The position numbers were made by a program, and so were the translations under genes. From contig JAJZRD010000024.1 of assembly GCA_021845945.1 (NCBI GenBank), positions 1 to 29,246 on the forward strand: a stretch of 29,246 nucleotides of DNA, in the 5' to 3' direction. The first letter of the stretch is position 1; each line of letters opens with the position of its first letter. Origin of the DNA: Chloroflexota bacterium. GTDB taxonomy: Bacteria; Chloroflexota; UBA6077. The notes under the pieces were generated by a model. The model was not told the DNA's origin and ran no database searches. It was given only the letters and a program-made list of their open reading frames with translations. Of the stretch, positions 17,720 through 24,678 are shown one piece after another.

Positions 17720-17822
17720 GTAGGGACGGGAATCCGCGCCCGTCACGGGACGGCAGGGGCGAACCTCGTGTTCGCCAGGATGGCCGCCCATCAACAGGTC
17801 TCGCCGGGAGGAGCCGGCTCCT
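17720..17822. repeat. Degenerate family A palindromic repeats between thrC and the 78-residue gene
   Basis: GTAGGGACGGG...CCCGTC at 17720-17744, GGCAGGGGCGAA...TTCGCC at 17752-17776 and GGAGCCGGCTCCTAC at 17808-17822 fill the whole gap. The last palindrome, read on the minus strand, begins GTAGGAGCC and contributes the TAG stop of the 78-residue gene. Confidence 0.5.
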
Positions 17823-18057
17823 ACTTCGCCTTGTAGTCGATCTCCTTGTAGGCCGGCTCGTCAGGCGACGACAGGTAGGAGCGGGCCATCTCCGCGATCC
17901 GCTTGGCATCGGCACCCTGGCGGGGGATCCAGATCCGGAGCAGCCGCTGCCTGGCATTGAAGCTGACGAAGGGCCCTTTGTTGGCGACCCCGCTGGTGAC
18001 GAAGCAGTCGTAGCCGATGAGCCGCTGCACTTCGGCCTCCAAGTCCCGCATGTCCAT
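17821..18057 (-). CDS. Small protein of unknown function, 78 residues
   Basis: I do not recognise the family. The protein begins MDMRDLEAEVQRLIGYDCFV, then VTSGVANKGPFVSFNARQRL and RIWIPRQGADAKRIAEMARS, and ends in a charged tail with DEPAYKEIDYKAK. It is soluble, with no signal peptide or membrane segment. A strand-rich centre between two helices is suggested by the alternating pattern. The ATG at 18057 is supported by GGGAGAAGGG just upstream; a second ATG is at 18051. The frame extends to 18165, but that extension runs into a palindromic repeat. Codon use looks like that of neighbouring genes and the amino-acid composition is balanced, so I treat it as real. It lies upstream of thrC, separated by repeats, and is divergent from the EamA gene. 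Confidence 0.65.
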   Translation of the reverse strand: MDMRDLEAEVQRLIGYDCFVTSGVANKGPFVSFNARQRLLRIWIPRQGADAKRIAEMARSYLSSPDEPAYKEIDYKAK

Positions 18058-18129
18058 GACCCTTCTCCCGTCACATCGATGATCAAATGGTATCCTATAG
18101 TGTAGCAGAGGCAGCCAAACCACGACGGT

Positions 18130-18203
18130 GTGACGGGGAGAGTGGGAGACGGGGAGAAGCGACACCTTCGCCCCTTCTCCATGTCACCCCGTCTCCACGT
18201 CAC
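18130..18203. repeat. Long imperfect inverted repeat in a divergent gene gap
   Basis: Two 30-base arms (18130-18159 and 18174-18203) pair at 24 of 30 positions around a 14-base loop. The arms start and end with GTGAC/GTCAC and are built from GGGGAGA-like words. It occupies the space between the divergent 78-residue gene and the EamA gene and differs in sequence from families A to C. Confidence 0.65.
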
Positions 18204-18231
18204 TCAGTAATCAGCGTGAGGGCAAGAGCTG

Positions 18232-19119
18232 TTGAGCAGGCAACTACAGGCCGATCTGTGGCTTGCGCTGGTCACCCTGATTTGGGGCAGCACCTTCGTG
18301 GTGGTCAAGAACGAACTGGCCAACATCGGCCCGCTGGCCTTCGTCGCCCTTCGCTTCACCTTTGCCTTCCTCTTCATGGCCCTCCTGACGGGCCGAGCCC
18401 TGGTTCGCTCCAGCCGGCAGCAGCTGGCCGCGGGCGCGCTGATAGGGGTCTTCCTCTTCGGGGGCTACGCACTGCAGACCGTGGGGCTGCGCTACACCAC
18501 CGCCTCAAAGGCCGCCTTCATCACGGGCCTATGCGTCGTGCTGGCACCCCTCTTCGCGCGTCTCCTGCTGGGCCAGACCCCCTCTCGCCTGGCGATGGTT
18601 GGGGTATCGCTGGCGACCATGGGGCTGGGGTTGCTCTCCCTGGTGGACGATCTGACCCTGGCGATGGGGGACCTGCTGGTATTGGGCTGCGCCGCCTCCT
18701 TCGCCCTGCACATCGTGGCCATCAGCCGGTTTGCCCCCAAGATGGATACCATGACGCTCACCACCGTCCAGATCGGGGTGGTCGCCCTGGCCGGCACGGC
18801 CTCGACGGCGCTGCTGGAGCCGCTGCCCGCGACCATAGGCTGGAGCACCGTCCTGGTGGCGGCCCTCATGGGGATCGTCGCCACGGCCTTCGCCTTCACG
18901 GTCCAGAACCGGGTTCAGGCCTTCACCACCCCCACCCACACCGCCCTGGTCCTCTCCCTGGAGCCGGTCTTCGGGGCGTTGTTCGCCTACCTGCTGGCCG
19001 GCGAGAGGCTGGGGCCGCGGGAGTTCCTGGGGTGCGGGCTGATCCTGGCCGGAATGCTGGTGGCGGAGTTGAGGCGAGAGGTAAAATCTAGTTGGAGTCG
19101 GAGCCGAGAATCCGATTAA
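18232..19119 (+). CDS. EamA/DMT-superfamily transporter
   Basis: A 295-residue inner-membrane protein with about ten hydrophobic segments arranged as two EamA repeats. The first repeat opens LWLALVTLIWGSTFVVVKNE, the typical DMT start, and contains ALQTVGLRYTTASKAAFITG. The second has ALVLSLEPVFGALFAYLLAGE, the usual closing motif. The family exports amino acids, nucleosides or other metabolites; the substrate here is unknown. The start is TTG (18232-18234), with GAGGGC upstream, because no ATG fits the first helix. It ends 16 bases before the aminotransferase start, so the two are probably co-transcribed. Confidence 0.88.
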   Translation: MSRQLQADLWLALVTLIWGSTFVVVKNELANIGPLAFVALRFTFAFLFMALLTGRALVRSSRQQLAAGALIGVFLFGGYALQTVGLRYTTASKAAFITGLCVVLAPLFARLLLGQTPSRLAMVGVSLATMGLGLLSLVDDLTLAMGDLLVLGCAASFALHIVAISRFAPKMDTMTLTTVQIGVVALAGTASTALLEPLPATIGWSTVLVAALMGIVATAFAFTVQNRVQAFTTPTHTALVLSLEPVFGALFAYLLAGERLGPREFLGCGLILAGMLVAELRREVKSSWSRSRESD

Positions 19120-19135
19120 GCGAAGGAGTGGAGCG

Positions 19136-20494
19136 ATGTACGAACCGGAGTCGTTGGTTCAGAAGGATCTGGAGCACGTCCTGCATCCGATGCACAGCCA
19201 CGCCCACAACACCACCGGTCCGCTGGTTCTCGTCCGGGGCAAAGGCGCCACCGTCGTCGACGCGGCCGGCAAGGAGTACATAGACGCCTTCGCCGGGCTC
19301 TGGAACGTCAACGTGGGCCATGGCCGGGCGGAGCTGGCCGAAGCCGCCGCCGAGCAGATGCGCACCCTGGCCTACGCCTCGGGTTACGCCGGCATGTCCA
19401 ACCCGCCCGCTATCGAGCTGGCCGACCGGCTGGCGGATCTGGCGCCGGGCGATCTGAAAGCAACCTTCTTCACCACGGGGGGCGCCGAATCCAACGAGAC
19501 GGCCTTCAAGATCGCCCGCTTCTACTGGAAGATGAACGGCAAGCCGGACAAGGTGAAGATCGTCGCGCTCCAGCTCGGCTACCACGGCACCACAGGGGCC
19601 GCCATGGTCGCCACCGGCATGCGGCAGTACTGGCAGCACTTCGACCCGATCCAGTGGGGCTTCTTCCACATCCCCACCCACGATTGCTTCCATTGCCCCC
19701 TGCACAAGAGCTATCCGGGTTGTGGCATCGCATGTGCCAGTACCCTGGAGCAGCAAATCCTGGCCGAGGATCCCGAGACCGTTGCTGCCTTCATCGCCGA
19801 GCCGGTGCACGGAGGCGGAGGGGTGGTAACCGCCCCGCCCGAGTACTTCCCGAAGATACGGGAGATTTGCGATAAGTACGACGTGCTCTTCATCGCCGAC
19901 GAGGTGATCACCGGCTTCGGACGGACCGGCAAGATGTTCGGGTTGGAGCACTGGGGCGTAAACTGCGACATCATGTCCTTCGCCAAAGGGATCACCAGCG
20001 GCTACCAGCCGCTGGGCGGTGTCATGGTGAACGAGCGAGTGCACAGGGCTTTCCGCAACCTGCCGCCGGGGGGTAGCTTCAACCACGCCTACACCTATTC
20101 CCTCCACCCCGTCTGCTGCGCCGTCGGCCTCAGGAATCTCGACATCCTGGAAGAGGAAGAGCTGGTAGCGCGCGCCGCGGCCATGGGCGAGCGGCTCAAG
20201 GCGAAGCTCGAGGAGTTGGAGGAGGCGGAGGGCGTCGGCGAGGTGCGAGGGCTCGGCCTGATGGTGGCGGTAGAGCTGGCAGCCGACAAGCAGGGGACGC
20301 CGCTGCCGGCCTCGCTGGCGGCCGGCGAGAAGATCCGGCGGTACGCACAGGAGCAGGGCGTTCTCTTCCGGGTCCGGGGCGACGTGATCATGCTGGCTCC
20401 GCCCTTCGTGATCAGCGAGCAGCAGATCGACGAAATCGTCAGCATCGTTGGCGATGCCATAACCCACACGGTAGGTGGATTACAGAAGGTATGA
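19136..20494 (+). CDS. Class III (PLP-dependent) aminotransferase with a four-cysteine insert
   Basis: A 452-residue aminotransferase of fold type I. The N-terminal GPLVLVRGKGATVVDAAGKE, the GLWNVNVGHGRAEL block, TTGGAESNETAFKIAR and ALQLGYHGTTGAAM are all typical. The cofactor aspartate is in FIADEVITGFGRTGK and the Schiff-base lysine is Lys284 in SFAKGITSGYQPLGG. Between residues 184 and 200 is a cluster, Cys184-x2-Cys187-x8-Cys196-x3-Cys200, that could hold a metal. The nearest functional classes are beta-alanine/pyruvate, putrescine or taurine aminotransferases; the amino donor cannot be chosen by eye. The ATG at 19136 has AAGGAG upstream. Its stop overlaps the start of the next gene by four bases. 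Confidence 0.9.
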   Translation: MYEPESLVQKDLEHVLHPMHSHAHNTTGPLVLVRGKGATVVDAAGKEYIDAFAGLWNVNVGHGRAELAEAAAEQMRTLAYASGYAGMSNPPAIELADRLADLAPGDLKATFFTTGGAESNETAFKIARFYWKMNGKPDKVKIVALQLGYHGTTGAAMVATGMRQYWQHFDPIQWGFFHIPTHDCFHCPLHKSYPGCGIACASTLEQQILAEDPETVAAFIAEPVHGGGGVVTAPPEYFPKIREICDKYDVLFIADEVITGFGRTGKMFGLEHWGVNCDIMSFAKGITSGYQPLGGVMVNERVHRAFRNLPPGGSFNHAYTYSLHPVCCAVGLRNLDILEEEELVARAAAMGERLKAKLEELEEAEGVGEVRGLGLMVAVELAADKQGTPLPASLAAGEKIRRYAQEQGVLFRVRGDVIMLAPPFVISEQQIDEIVSIVGDAITHTVGGLQKV

Positions 20495-20802
20495 TCCTTG
20501 TCCTGATGACCAACATGCTGGTCGGCCTCGGTCTCTCCATATTGGGGGTAACCATGCTGAGGCGGGCCGAGCGAGTCTGGGTAGGGGTGCGGATACCCCA
20601 CAACGAGGAAGAGACAGCCAGGGTCCGGCGAGCCAACTACTTGACCGCTCCCTGGCTGCTGGTTCTGGGGGCGGCGGAGACGGCGAGCGTGCTGGCCGGC
20701 GCCTTCTTCAACGTGTCGCCCCTGATCCTGGCGGTGGCGGGCCTGGTGATGCTGCTGCTGTCTATCGGGGTGATCGCAACGGCGGCCCTCGTGAGCCGGT
20801 AA
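20491..20802 (+). CDS. Small membrane protein with three predicted helices
   Basis: A 103-residue protein whose ATG overlaps the aminotransferase TGA (ATGA), indicating translational coupling. Hydrophobic stretches lie near residues 2-20, 54-72 and 76-99. The loop RVWVGVRIPHNEEETARVRRANY between the first two is charged, and its VGVRIP followed by a polar helix faintly recalls SdpI/DUF3784 proteins. That resemblance is weak. A role linked to the aminotransferase or EamA transporter is inferred from position only. Confidence 0.7.
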   Translation: MILVLMTNMLVGLGLSILGVTMLRRAERVWVGVRIPHNEEETARVRRANYLTAPWLLVLGAAETASVLAGAFFNVSPLILAVAGLVMLLLSIGVIATAALVSR

Positions 20803-20838
20803 GAGCGGAGCGACAGCCGGAGTGAGCTACGGCGATTG

Positions 20839-20866
20839 TTGCCAAGTTGCCTTGCGCAGCTATAAT
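20839..20866 (+). promoter_or_regulatory. Promoter of the PhnD-like / kinase / regulator operon
   Basis: TTGCCA (20839-20844), a 16-base spacer and a perfect TATAAT (20861-20866). It lies 41 bases upstream of the GTG start of the PhnD-like lipoprotein gene. No copy of the 15-bp operator found at 24486 is seen here, so the sensor operon is probably expressed constitutively at a basal level. Confidence 0.65.
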
Positions 20867-20907
20867 GCAGCAGCGTACTGGTCAAGTCATGGCAACAGGA
20901 AACGACT

Positions 20908-21870
20908 GTGGGTCACAGCATCGGCCGGATAGTCCCACCCACATTCCCCGGAACGGGCGTCGCGTCGCTCGTCCTGATGCTCCTTGTGGTGCTCGCCGCT
21001 GCCTGCTCCCCCGGCCCCCAGTACAAGCGAGTGCTGCTCCCCGCTGCCGGGCAGCCGCAACTCGTGTCGGCATCACGGCCGGTTCTCGCTCCCCTGCGAG
21101 TGGCGGTCGCCGGCGTCATCTCCCCAAAAGAAACCTATAAGACCTACCAGGACTTCCTCCGGTACCTTGGCGCGCAATTGGACCGCCCCGTCGAGCTGGT
21201 CCAGCGCAAGAGCTACGCGGAGGTGAATGACCTGATCCGGGCGGGCGGCATCGACCTGGCCTTCGTCTGCAGCGAGGCCTACGTCCAGGGCCAGCAGGAC
21301 TTCGGGATGGAGCTGCTCGCCGCGCCGGAGGTTCGGGGCGAAGCCCTCTATCGCTCCTACCTCATCGTCCCGGCCGACAGCCCGGTAGAGCGGCTCGACC
21401 AGCTTCAAGGCAAGATCTTCGCCTTCACCGACCCGGACTCCAACAGCGGCCGGCTGGTCCCCACCTATCTCCTCTGGCAGATGGGGCAGACCCCCGAGGG
21501 CTTCTTCCGCAGGGTCGTTTACACCTACAGCCACGACAACTCTATCAAGGCTGTCGCCGACAAGCTGGTCGATGGCGCCTCGGTCGACAGCCTGGTCTAC
21601 GATTACCTGCTGTCCCAAACCCCCGAGTTCGCCGAGCACACCCGGGTGATCTGGCGTTCCGAGCCCTTCGGATCACCCCCGGTGGTGGTGCATCCCCGCC
21701 TGTCGATGGATCTGAAGGAGCGGCTGCGGAAGATCCTCCTCGGCATGGACGCCGATCCCAGGGGGCGGACCATCCTGGAAGGGCTGATGATCGACCGCTT
21801 CGTCGTGCCCGACCAGGCTGCCTACGAGTCCGTGCGGGAGATGCTCCGGAAGGTGAGGGGCCAGAGATGA
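20908..21870 (+). CDS. PhnD-like periplasmic-binding lipoprotein (putative ligand sensor subunit)
   Basis: A 320-residue solute-binding protein of the phosphonate-binding (PhnD) type. The N terminus has a hydrophobic segment ending LLVVLAAACSP, where Cys33 is the likely lipidated residue (the -3 position is Ala, not Leu). The mature part shows LRVAVAGVISPKETYKTYQ, then LIRAGGIDLAFVCSEAYV, VPADSPVERLDQLQGKIFAF, TDPDSNSGRLVPTYLLW and VADKLVDGASVDSLVYDYL, a layout typical of the family. No ABC permease or ATPase is nearby. It overlaps the kinase start by four bases (ATGA). In the tetrathionate system TtrS, a PhnD-like domain is fused to the kinase, so this is likely a detached sensor that presents ligand to the kinase. 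GTG at 20908 follows an AGGA ribosome binding site. Confidence 0.88.
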   Translation: MGHSIGRIVPPTFPGTGVASLVLMLLVVLAAACSPGPQYKRVLLPAAGQPQLVSASRPVLAPLRVAVAGVISPKETYKTYQDFLRYLGAQLDRPVELVQRKSYAEVNDLIRAGGIDLAFVCSEAYVQGQQDFGMELLAAPEVRGEALYRSYLIVPADSPVERLDQLQGKIFAFTDPDSNSGRLVPTYLLWQMGQTPEGFFRRVVYTYSHDNSIKAVADKLVDGASVDSLVYDYLLSQTPEFAEHTRVIWRSEPFGSPPVVVHPRLSMDLKERLRKILLGMDADPRGRTILEGLMIDRFVVPDQAAYESVREMLRKVRGQR

Positions 21871-23849
21871 TCGGAAAGCTGCTGGTGCTGGCCGATAGCG
21901 TCGGCGTCCAGACCAAGATCATGGGCATCGTGGTCGGGCTCATCCTGCTCCTGGGGCTGGGAGCCACCTACGAGCTGCGCCAGCGCAACGCCGCCGCCCT
22001 CGGACGCGAGCTGGACCAGCGGGCCGTGTCCATCGCCCGAGACCTGGCCGCCCGCTCCAGTGACCTCATTCTGACCAACAACACCTTCGGCCTCTACGAG
22101 TTGGCGAGGGACACCCTGGAGAACAACCCGGACGTTCGGTACGTGCTCGTCCTGGGGCCCGACGGCTCCCCCCTGGTCCACACCTTCGGTGGACATCTGC
22201 CGGCGGAGCTGGTGGAGGCGAACGCCGTCGGGTCTCAGGATCGGTACCACCTGGAGATCCTCAGCACCCAGGAGGGGCTTGTCCGGGATGCGGCCGTTCC
22301 CATCTTCGATGGCCGCGCCGGCATCGCCAGGGTCGGGCTCTCAGACCGGCGTCTTCAGACAGAGCTGGAGACGGCCACCCGCGAGCTCCTGTTGATGACC
22401 GGAGCGGTCAGCCTGGTGGGTCTCGGGGTGGCCTATCTGCTCACCCTGATCCTGACCCGACCCATCTCGGACATGGTCCGTGTGGTCCGAGGGGTGGAGC
22501 GAGGGGACCTGGGCACCCGGGTGCGGCCGCGGACCCGCGACGAGATCGGCGTGCTGGGGCAGGCATTCAACTCCATGGCTGAGAGCCTGTCCAGGTCCCA
22601 GGCCCAGACCGAGGAGTTCAACCAGCGGCTCCTCCGGCGGAACCGCGAGCTCTCGGCCCTGAACCTGATGGCCTCGGCGGTGGGCCAATCCCGGACGCTC
22701 CAGGAGGTGCTGGGCGCCGCCCTGGATCGCGCTCTGCAGTTGACCTCCCTGACGGCGGGCTGGATCTGGCTCCTCGATAGCGACGCGGACTCCCTGCAAC
22801 TGGGCTCGCAGGTTGGACTCCCTCCGGAGGCGCGGCTTCTGGTTGCAGACGGGTCTCAGCGGGCCTGCGCGTGTCGGGATGCCATTGCCATCGGCCAGGC
22901 CTGCTTCGTCGATGCCTCCAGCGGCCGCTGTGCCCTGCTGGGTTCGGAAGACCTCCAGGGGCACCTCACCGTGCCCCTGATCGCCAAGGGACGGGCTCTG
23001 GGGGTGATGAACCTGGCGACAACGGCCGAGCGCAGGGAGTTCGCTCAAGAGGAGCTGGACATCCTGGGGGCCATCAGCAGCCAGATCGGCGTGGCCATCG
23101 AGAACGCCCGGCTCTGGGAGGAACTGCTTAGAAAGCAGGAGGTGCAGCACCAACTGCTGGACAGCATCATCGGCGCCCAGGAGGAGGAGCGCAGGCGGAT
23201 CGCCCGGGAGCTCCACGACGACACCAGCCAGGTGCTGACCTCGTTGGTCCTGGGGCTGGAGGGGCTGGCGGGAGAGTCGGGTCTGTCGCGGGCAGCTCAG
23301 GAACGGGCCGACCAGCTGCGGGCAGTGGCATCGGGGGCGCTGGAGGGGGTCCACCACCTATCCGTGGAGCTGCGGCCGAGCGCCCTGGACGATGCCGGCC
23401 TGGTGCCCGGGATCGGCCGTTACCTGCGGGAGTACGGACAGCGGCACGACCTCGAGGTCGATTTCAGGACGGTCGGTGTCGACGGGCTGCGGCTCCTGCC
23501 GGCGGCCGAGACGGCCGTGTTCCGGATCGTCCAGGAGGCGCTCACCAACGTCGCCCGCCACGCTCGGGCACGGGGGGTGAGCGTCCTCCTGGAACGGCGC
23601 GGGGCCGATATGGTGGCGGTGGTAGAGGACGACGGCTGCGGCTTCGAGCCAGACCTCGTTGCCTCGGCCCCTCTGAGGGAACGGCTGGGGCTCGCCGGCA
23701 TAGCCGAGAGGGCTGCGCTGGTCGGCGGCCGACTGACTATGGAGTCGCAGCCCGGCCAGGGCACGACGATCTTCGTTACCGTGCCCCTGGCCGACAACCT
23801 ACTGGTGGCAAACAGCGATGAACAAGCTCAAGGTGTTGTTGGCGGATGA
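21867..23849 (+). CDS. NarX-type membrane sensor kinase: periplasmic domain, HAMP, Cys-rich GAF, HisKA_3, HATPase
   Basis: A 660-residue membrane kinase. Transmembrane helices are at about 18-36 and 174-196, enclosing an external domain of about 137 residues with YVLVLGPDGSPLVHTFGG, like Cache sensors. HAMP covers 197-250. A GAF domain (265-425) carries Cys334, Cys336, Cys346 and Cys355 (C-x-C-x9-C-x8-C), a spacing that could bind an iron-sulfur cluster or act as a thiol switch. The phospho-acceptor is His450 in RELHDDTSQVLTSLVL (HisKA_3), and the HATPase domain contains EALTNVARHARA and DDGCGFEPD. It should phosphorylate the NarL-type regulator encoded next. The start overlaps the PhnD-like gene by four bases and the end overlaps the regulator by 32 bases, so all three are one transcript. 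Confidence 0.93.
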   Translation: MIGKLLVLADSVGVQTKIMGIVVGLILLLGLGATYELRQRNAAALGRELDQRAVSIARDLAARSSDLILTNNTFGLYELARDTLENNPDVRYVLVLGPDGSPLVHTFGGHLPAELVEANAVGSQDRYHLEILSTQEGLVRDAAVPIFDGRAGIARVGLSDRRLQTELETATRELLLMTGAVSLVGLGVAYLLTLILTRPISDMVRVVRGVERGDLGTRVRPRTRDEIGVLGQAFNSMAESLSRSQAQTEEFNQRLLRRNRELSALNLMASAVGQSRTLQEVLGAALDRALQLTSLTAGWIWLLDSDADSLQLGSQVGLPPEARLLVADGSQRACACRDAIAIGQACFVDASSGRCALLGSEDLQGHLTVPLIAKGRALGVMNLATTAERREFAQEELDILGAISSQIGVAIENARLWEELLRKQEVQHQLLDSIIGAQEEERRRIARELHDDTSQVLTSLVLGLEGLAGESGLSRAAQERADQLRAVASGALEGVHHLSVELRPSALDDAGLVPGIGRYLREYGQRHDLEVDFRTVGVDGLRLLPAAETAVFRIVQEALTNVARHARARGVSVLLERRGADMVAVVEDDGCGFEPDLVASAPLRERLGLAGIAERAALVGGRLTMESQPGQGTTIFVTVPLADNLLVANSDEQAQGVVGG

Positions 23850-24468
23850 CCACGGCGTGCTTCGGGCAGGGTTGGGGAGCCTCCTCGACGCTCAGCCCGA
23901 TCTGATGGTGGTCGGCGAGGCAGCGGACGCCGAGGACGCCGTCCGACAGGCGCGGGAACTGCGCCCGGACGTCGCCCTGGTGGACGTCCGCATGCCTGGC
24001 GGCGGCCTGGAAGCGACCCGGCGGATGAAGGCGGAGCGCCCCGAACTGCGAGTTCTGATCCTCAGCCAGTACGACGACCCGGTGTATCTTCACCAGGCCC
24101 TGGCCGCCGGCGCCTCGGGATATGCGCTGAAGCGGACCGGGGGCCAGGAGCTGCTGCAGGCGATTCGGGCCGTCGTCCGCGGGGAAGTATACCTGCACCC
24201 GTCGCTAACTCGGGTCCTGGTCGAGGAGAGCTGGGGGCCGCGCCAGCACCCCCAGACCGCCCCGATAGAGCCCCTGACCGAGCGCGAGACCGAGGTTCTC
24301 CGCCTCATCGCCCACGGGTACACGACCCCTGAGATCGCCACCGAGCTCTACCTCAGCGTGCGGACGGTCGAGGTGCACAAGACGCGCCTGATGGAGAAGC
24401 TGGGGGTCCGCGGGCGACGCGCGCTGGTGCAGTACGCCCGCCAGCAGGGGCTCCTGTCCGAGGACTAA
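23818..24468 (+). CDS. NarL/TtrR-type response regulator
   Basis: A 216-residue regulator. The receiver domain has the acidic pair Asp10/Asp11, phospho-acceptor Asp56 in VALVDVRMPGG, Ser83 in LILSQYDD and Lys105 in GYALKRTGG. A linker leads to a LuxR-type helix-turn-helix at about 153-210, with LTERETEVLRLIAHGYTTPE and LYLSVRTVEVHKTRLMEKLG. It is the natural partner of the kinase, whose gene it overlaps by 32 bases. It probably binds the three 15-bp operators that begin 17 bases after its stop codon and lie before the reductase genes. The position between sensor and reductase matches the tetrathionate locus logic. Confidence 0.93.
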   Translation: MNKLKVLLADDHGVLRAGLGSLLDAQPDLMVVGEAADAEDAVRQARELRPDVALVDVRMPGGGLEATRRMKAERPELRVLILSQYDDPVYLHQALAAGASGYALKRTGGQELLQAIRAVVRGEVYLHPSLTRVLVEESWGPRQHPQTAPIEPLTERETEVLRLIAHGYTTPEIATELYLSVRTVEVHKTRLMEKLGVRGRRALVQYARQQGLLSED

Positions 24469-24484
24469 GCCCCGTCTCCATATC

Positions 24485-24565
24485 TTGCGGGAATCCCGCA
24501 ACTCAGGTGGCGCATGCCTGCGGACTACCCGCACTGAGCCACCCAGAGTCTGCGGGATTCTACTC
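24485..24565 (+). promoter_or_regulatory. Three helically phased 15-bp operators upstream of the reductase operon
   Basis: Site 1 is a perfect palindrome, TTGCGGGA-A-TCCCGCAA (24485-24501). Site 2 is TGCGGACTACCCGCA (24519-24533). Site 3 is TGCGGGATTCTACTC (24551-24565), with a perfect left half only. Their centres lie at 24493, 24526 and 24558, 33 and 32 bp apart, which is close to three helical turns. The order from strong to weak runs toward the reductase genes. An outer GGTGGC/GCCACC pair (24506-24511, 24538-24543) also encloses site 2. The array is best explained as binding sites for the NarL-type regulator encoded immediately upstream. I could not identify a clear -35/-10 pair downstream, as expected for an activator-dependent promoter. 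Confidence 0.65.
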
Positions 24566-24678
24566 TCCCCGATGGGCCTCCCTTGGACGACGATTCCCCC
24601 GTGACCCAGGCATCTACGCCCCGGGTTCAGTCTGTCCAGTTGCCCGGATCCAAGTTGGCTCGCAGGAGGTGGCGAACT

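Noticed and set aside
17697..18203. An N-terminal extension of the threonine synthase frame by 169 codons
   Set aside because: It covers a repeat-filled gap and the 78-residue gene in another frame. The threonine synthase family start and a GGAGG ribosome binding site are at 17696.
20908..21870. PhnD-like protein as part of a phosphonate ABC importer
   Set aside because: There is no permease or ATPase gene near it, and it is translationally coupled to a histidine kinase.
24583..24678. Upstream extension of the ferredoxin subunit to a TTG at 24583
   Set aside because: The extension lies in the likely promoter region and would push the twin-arginine signal far from the N terminus. The ATG at 24679 has an excellent ribosome binding site.
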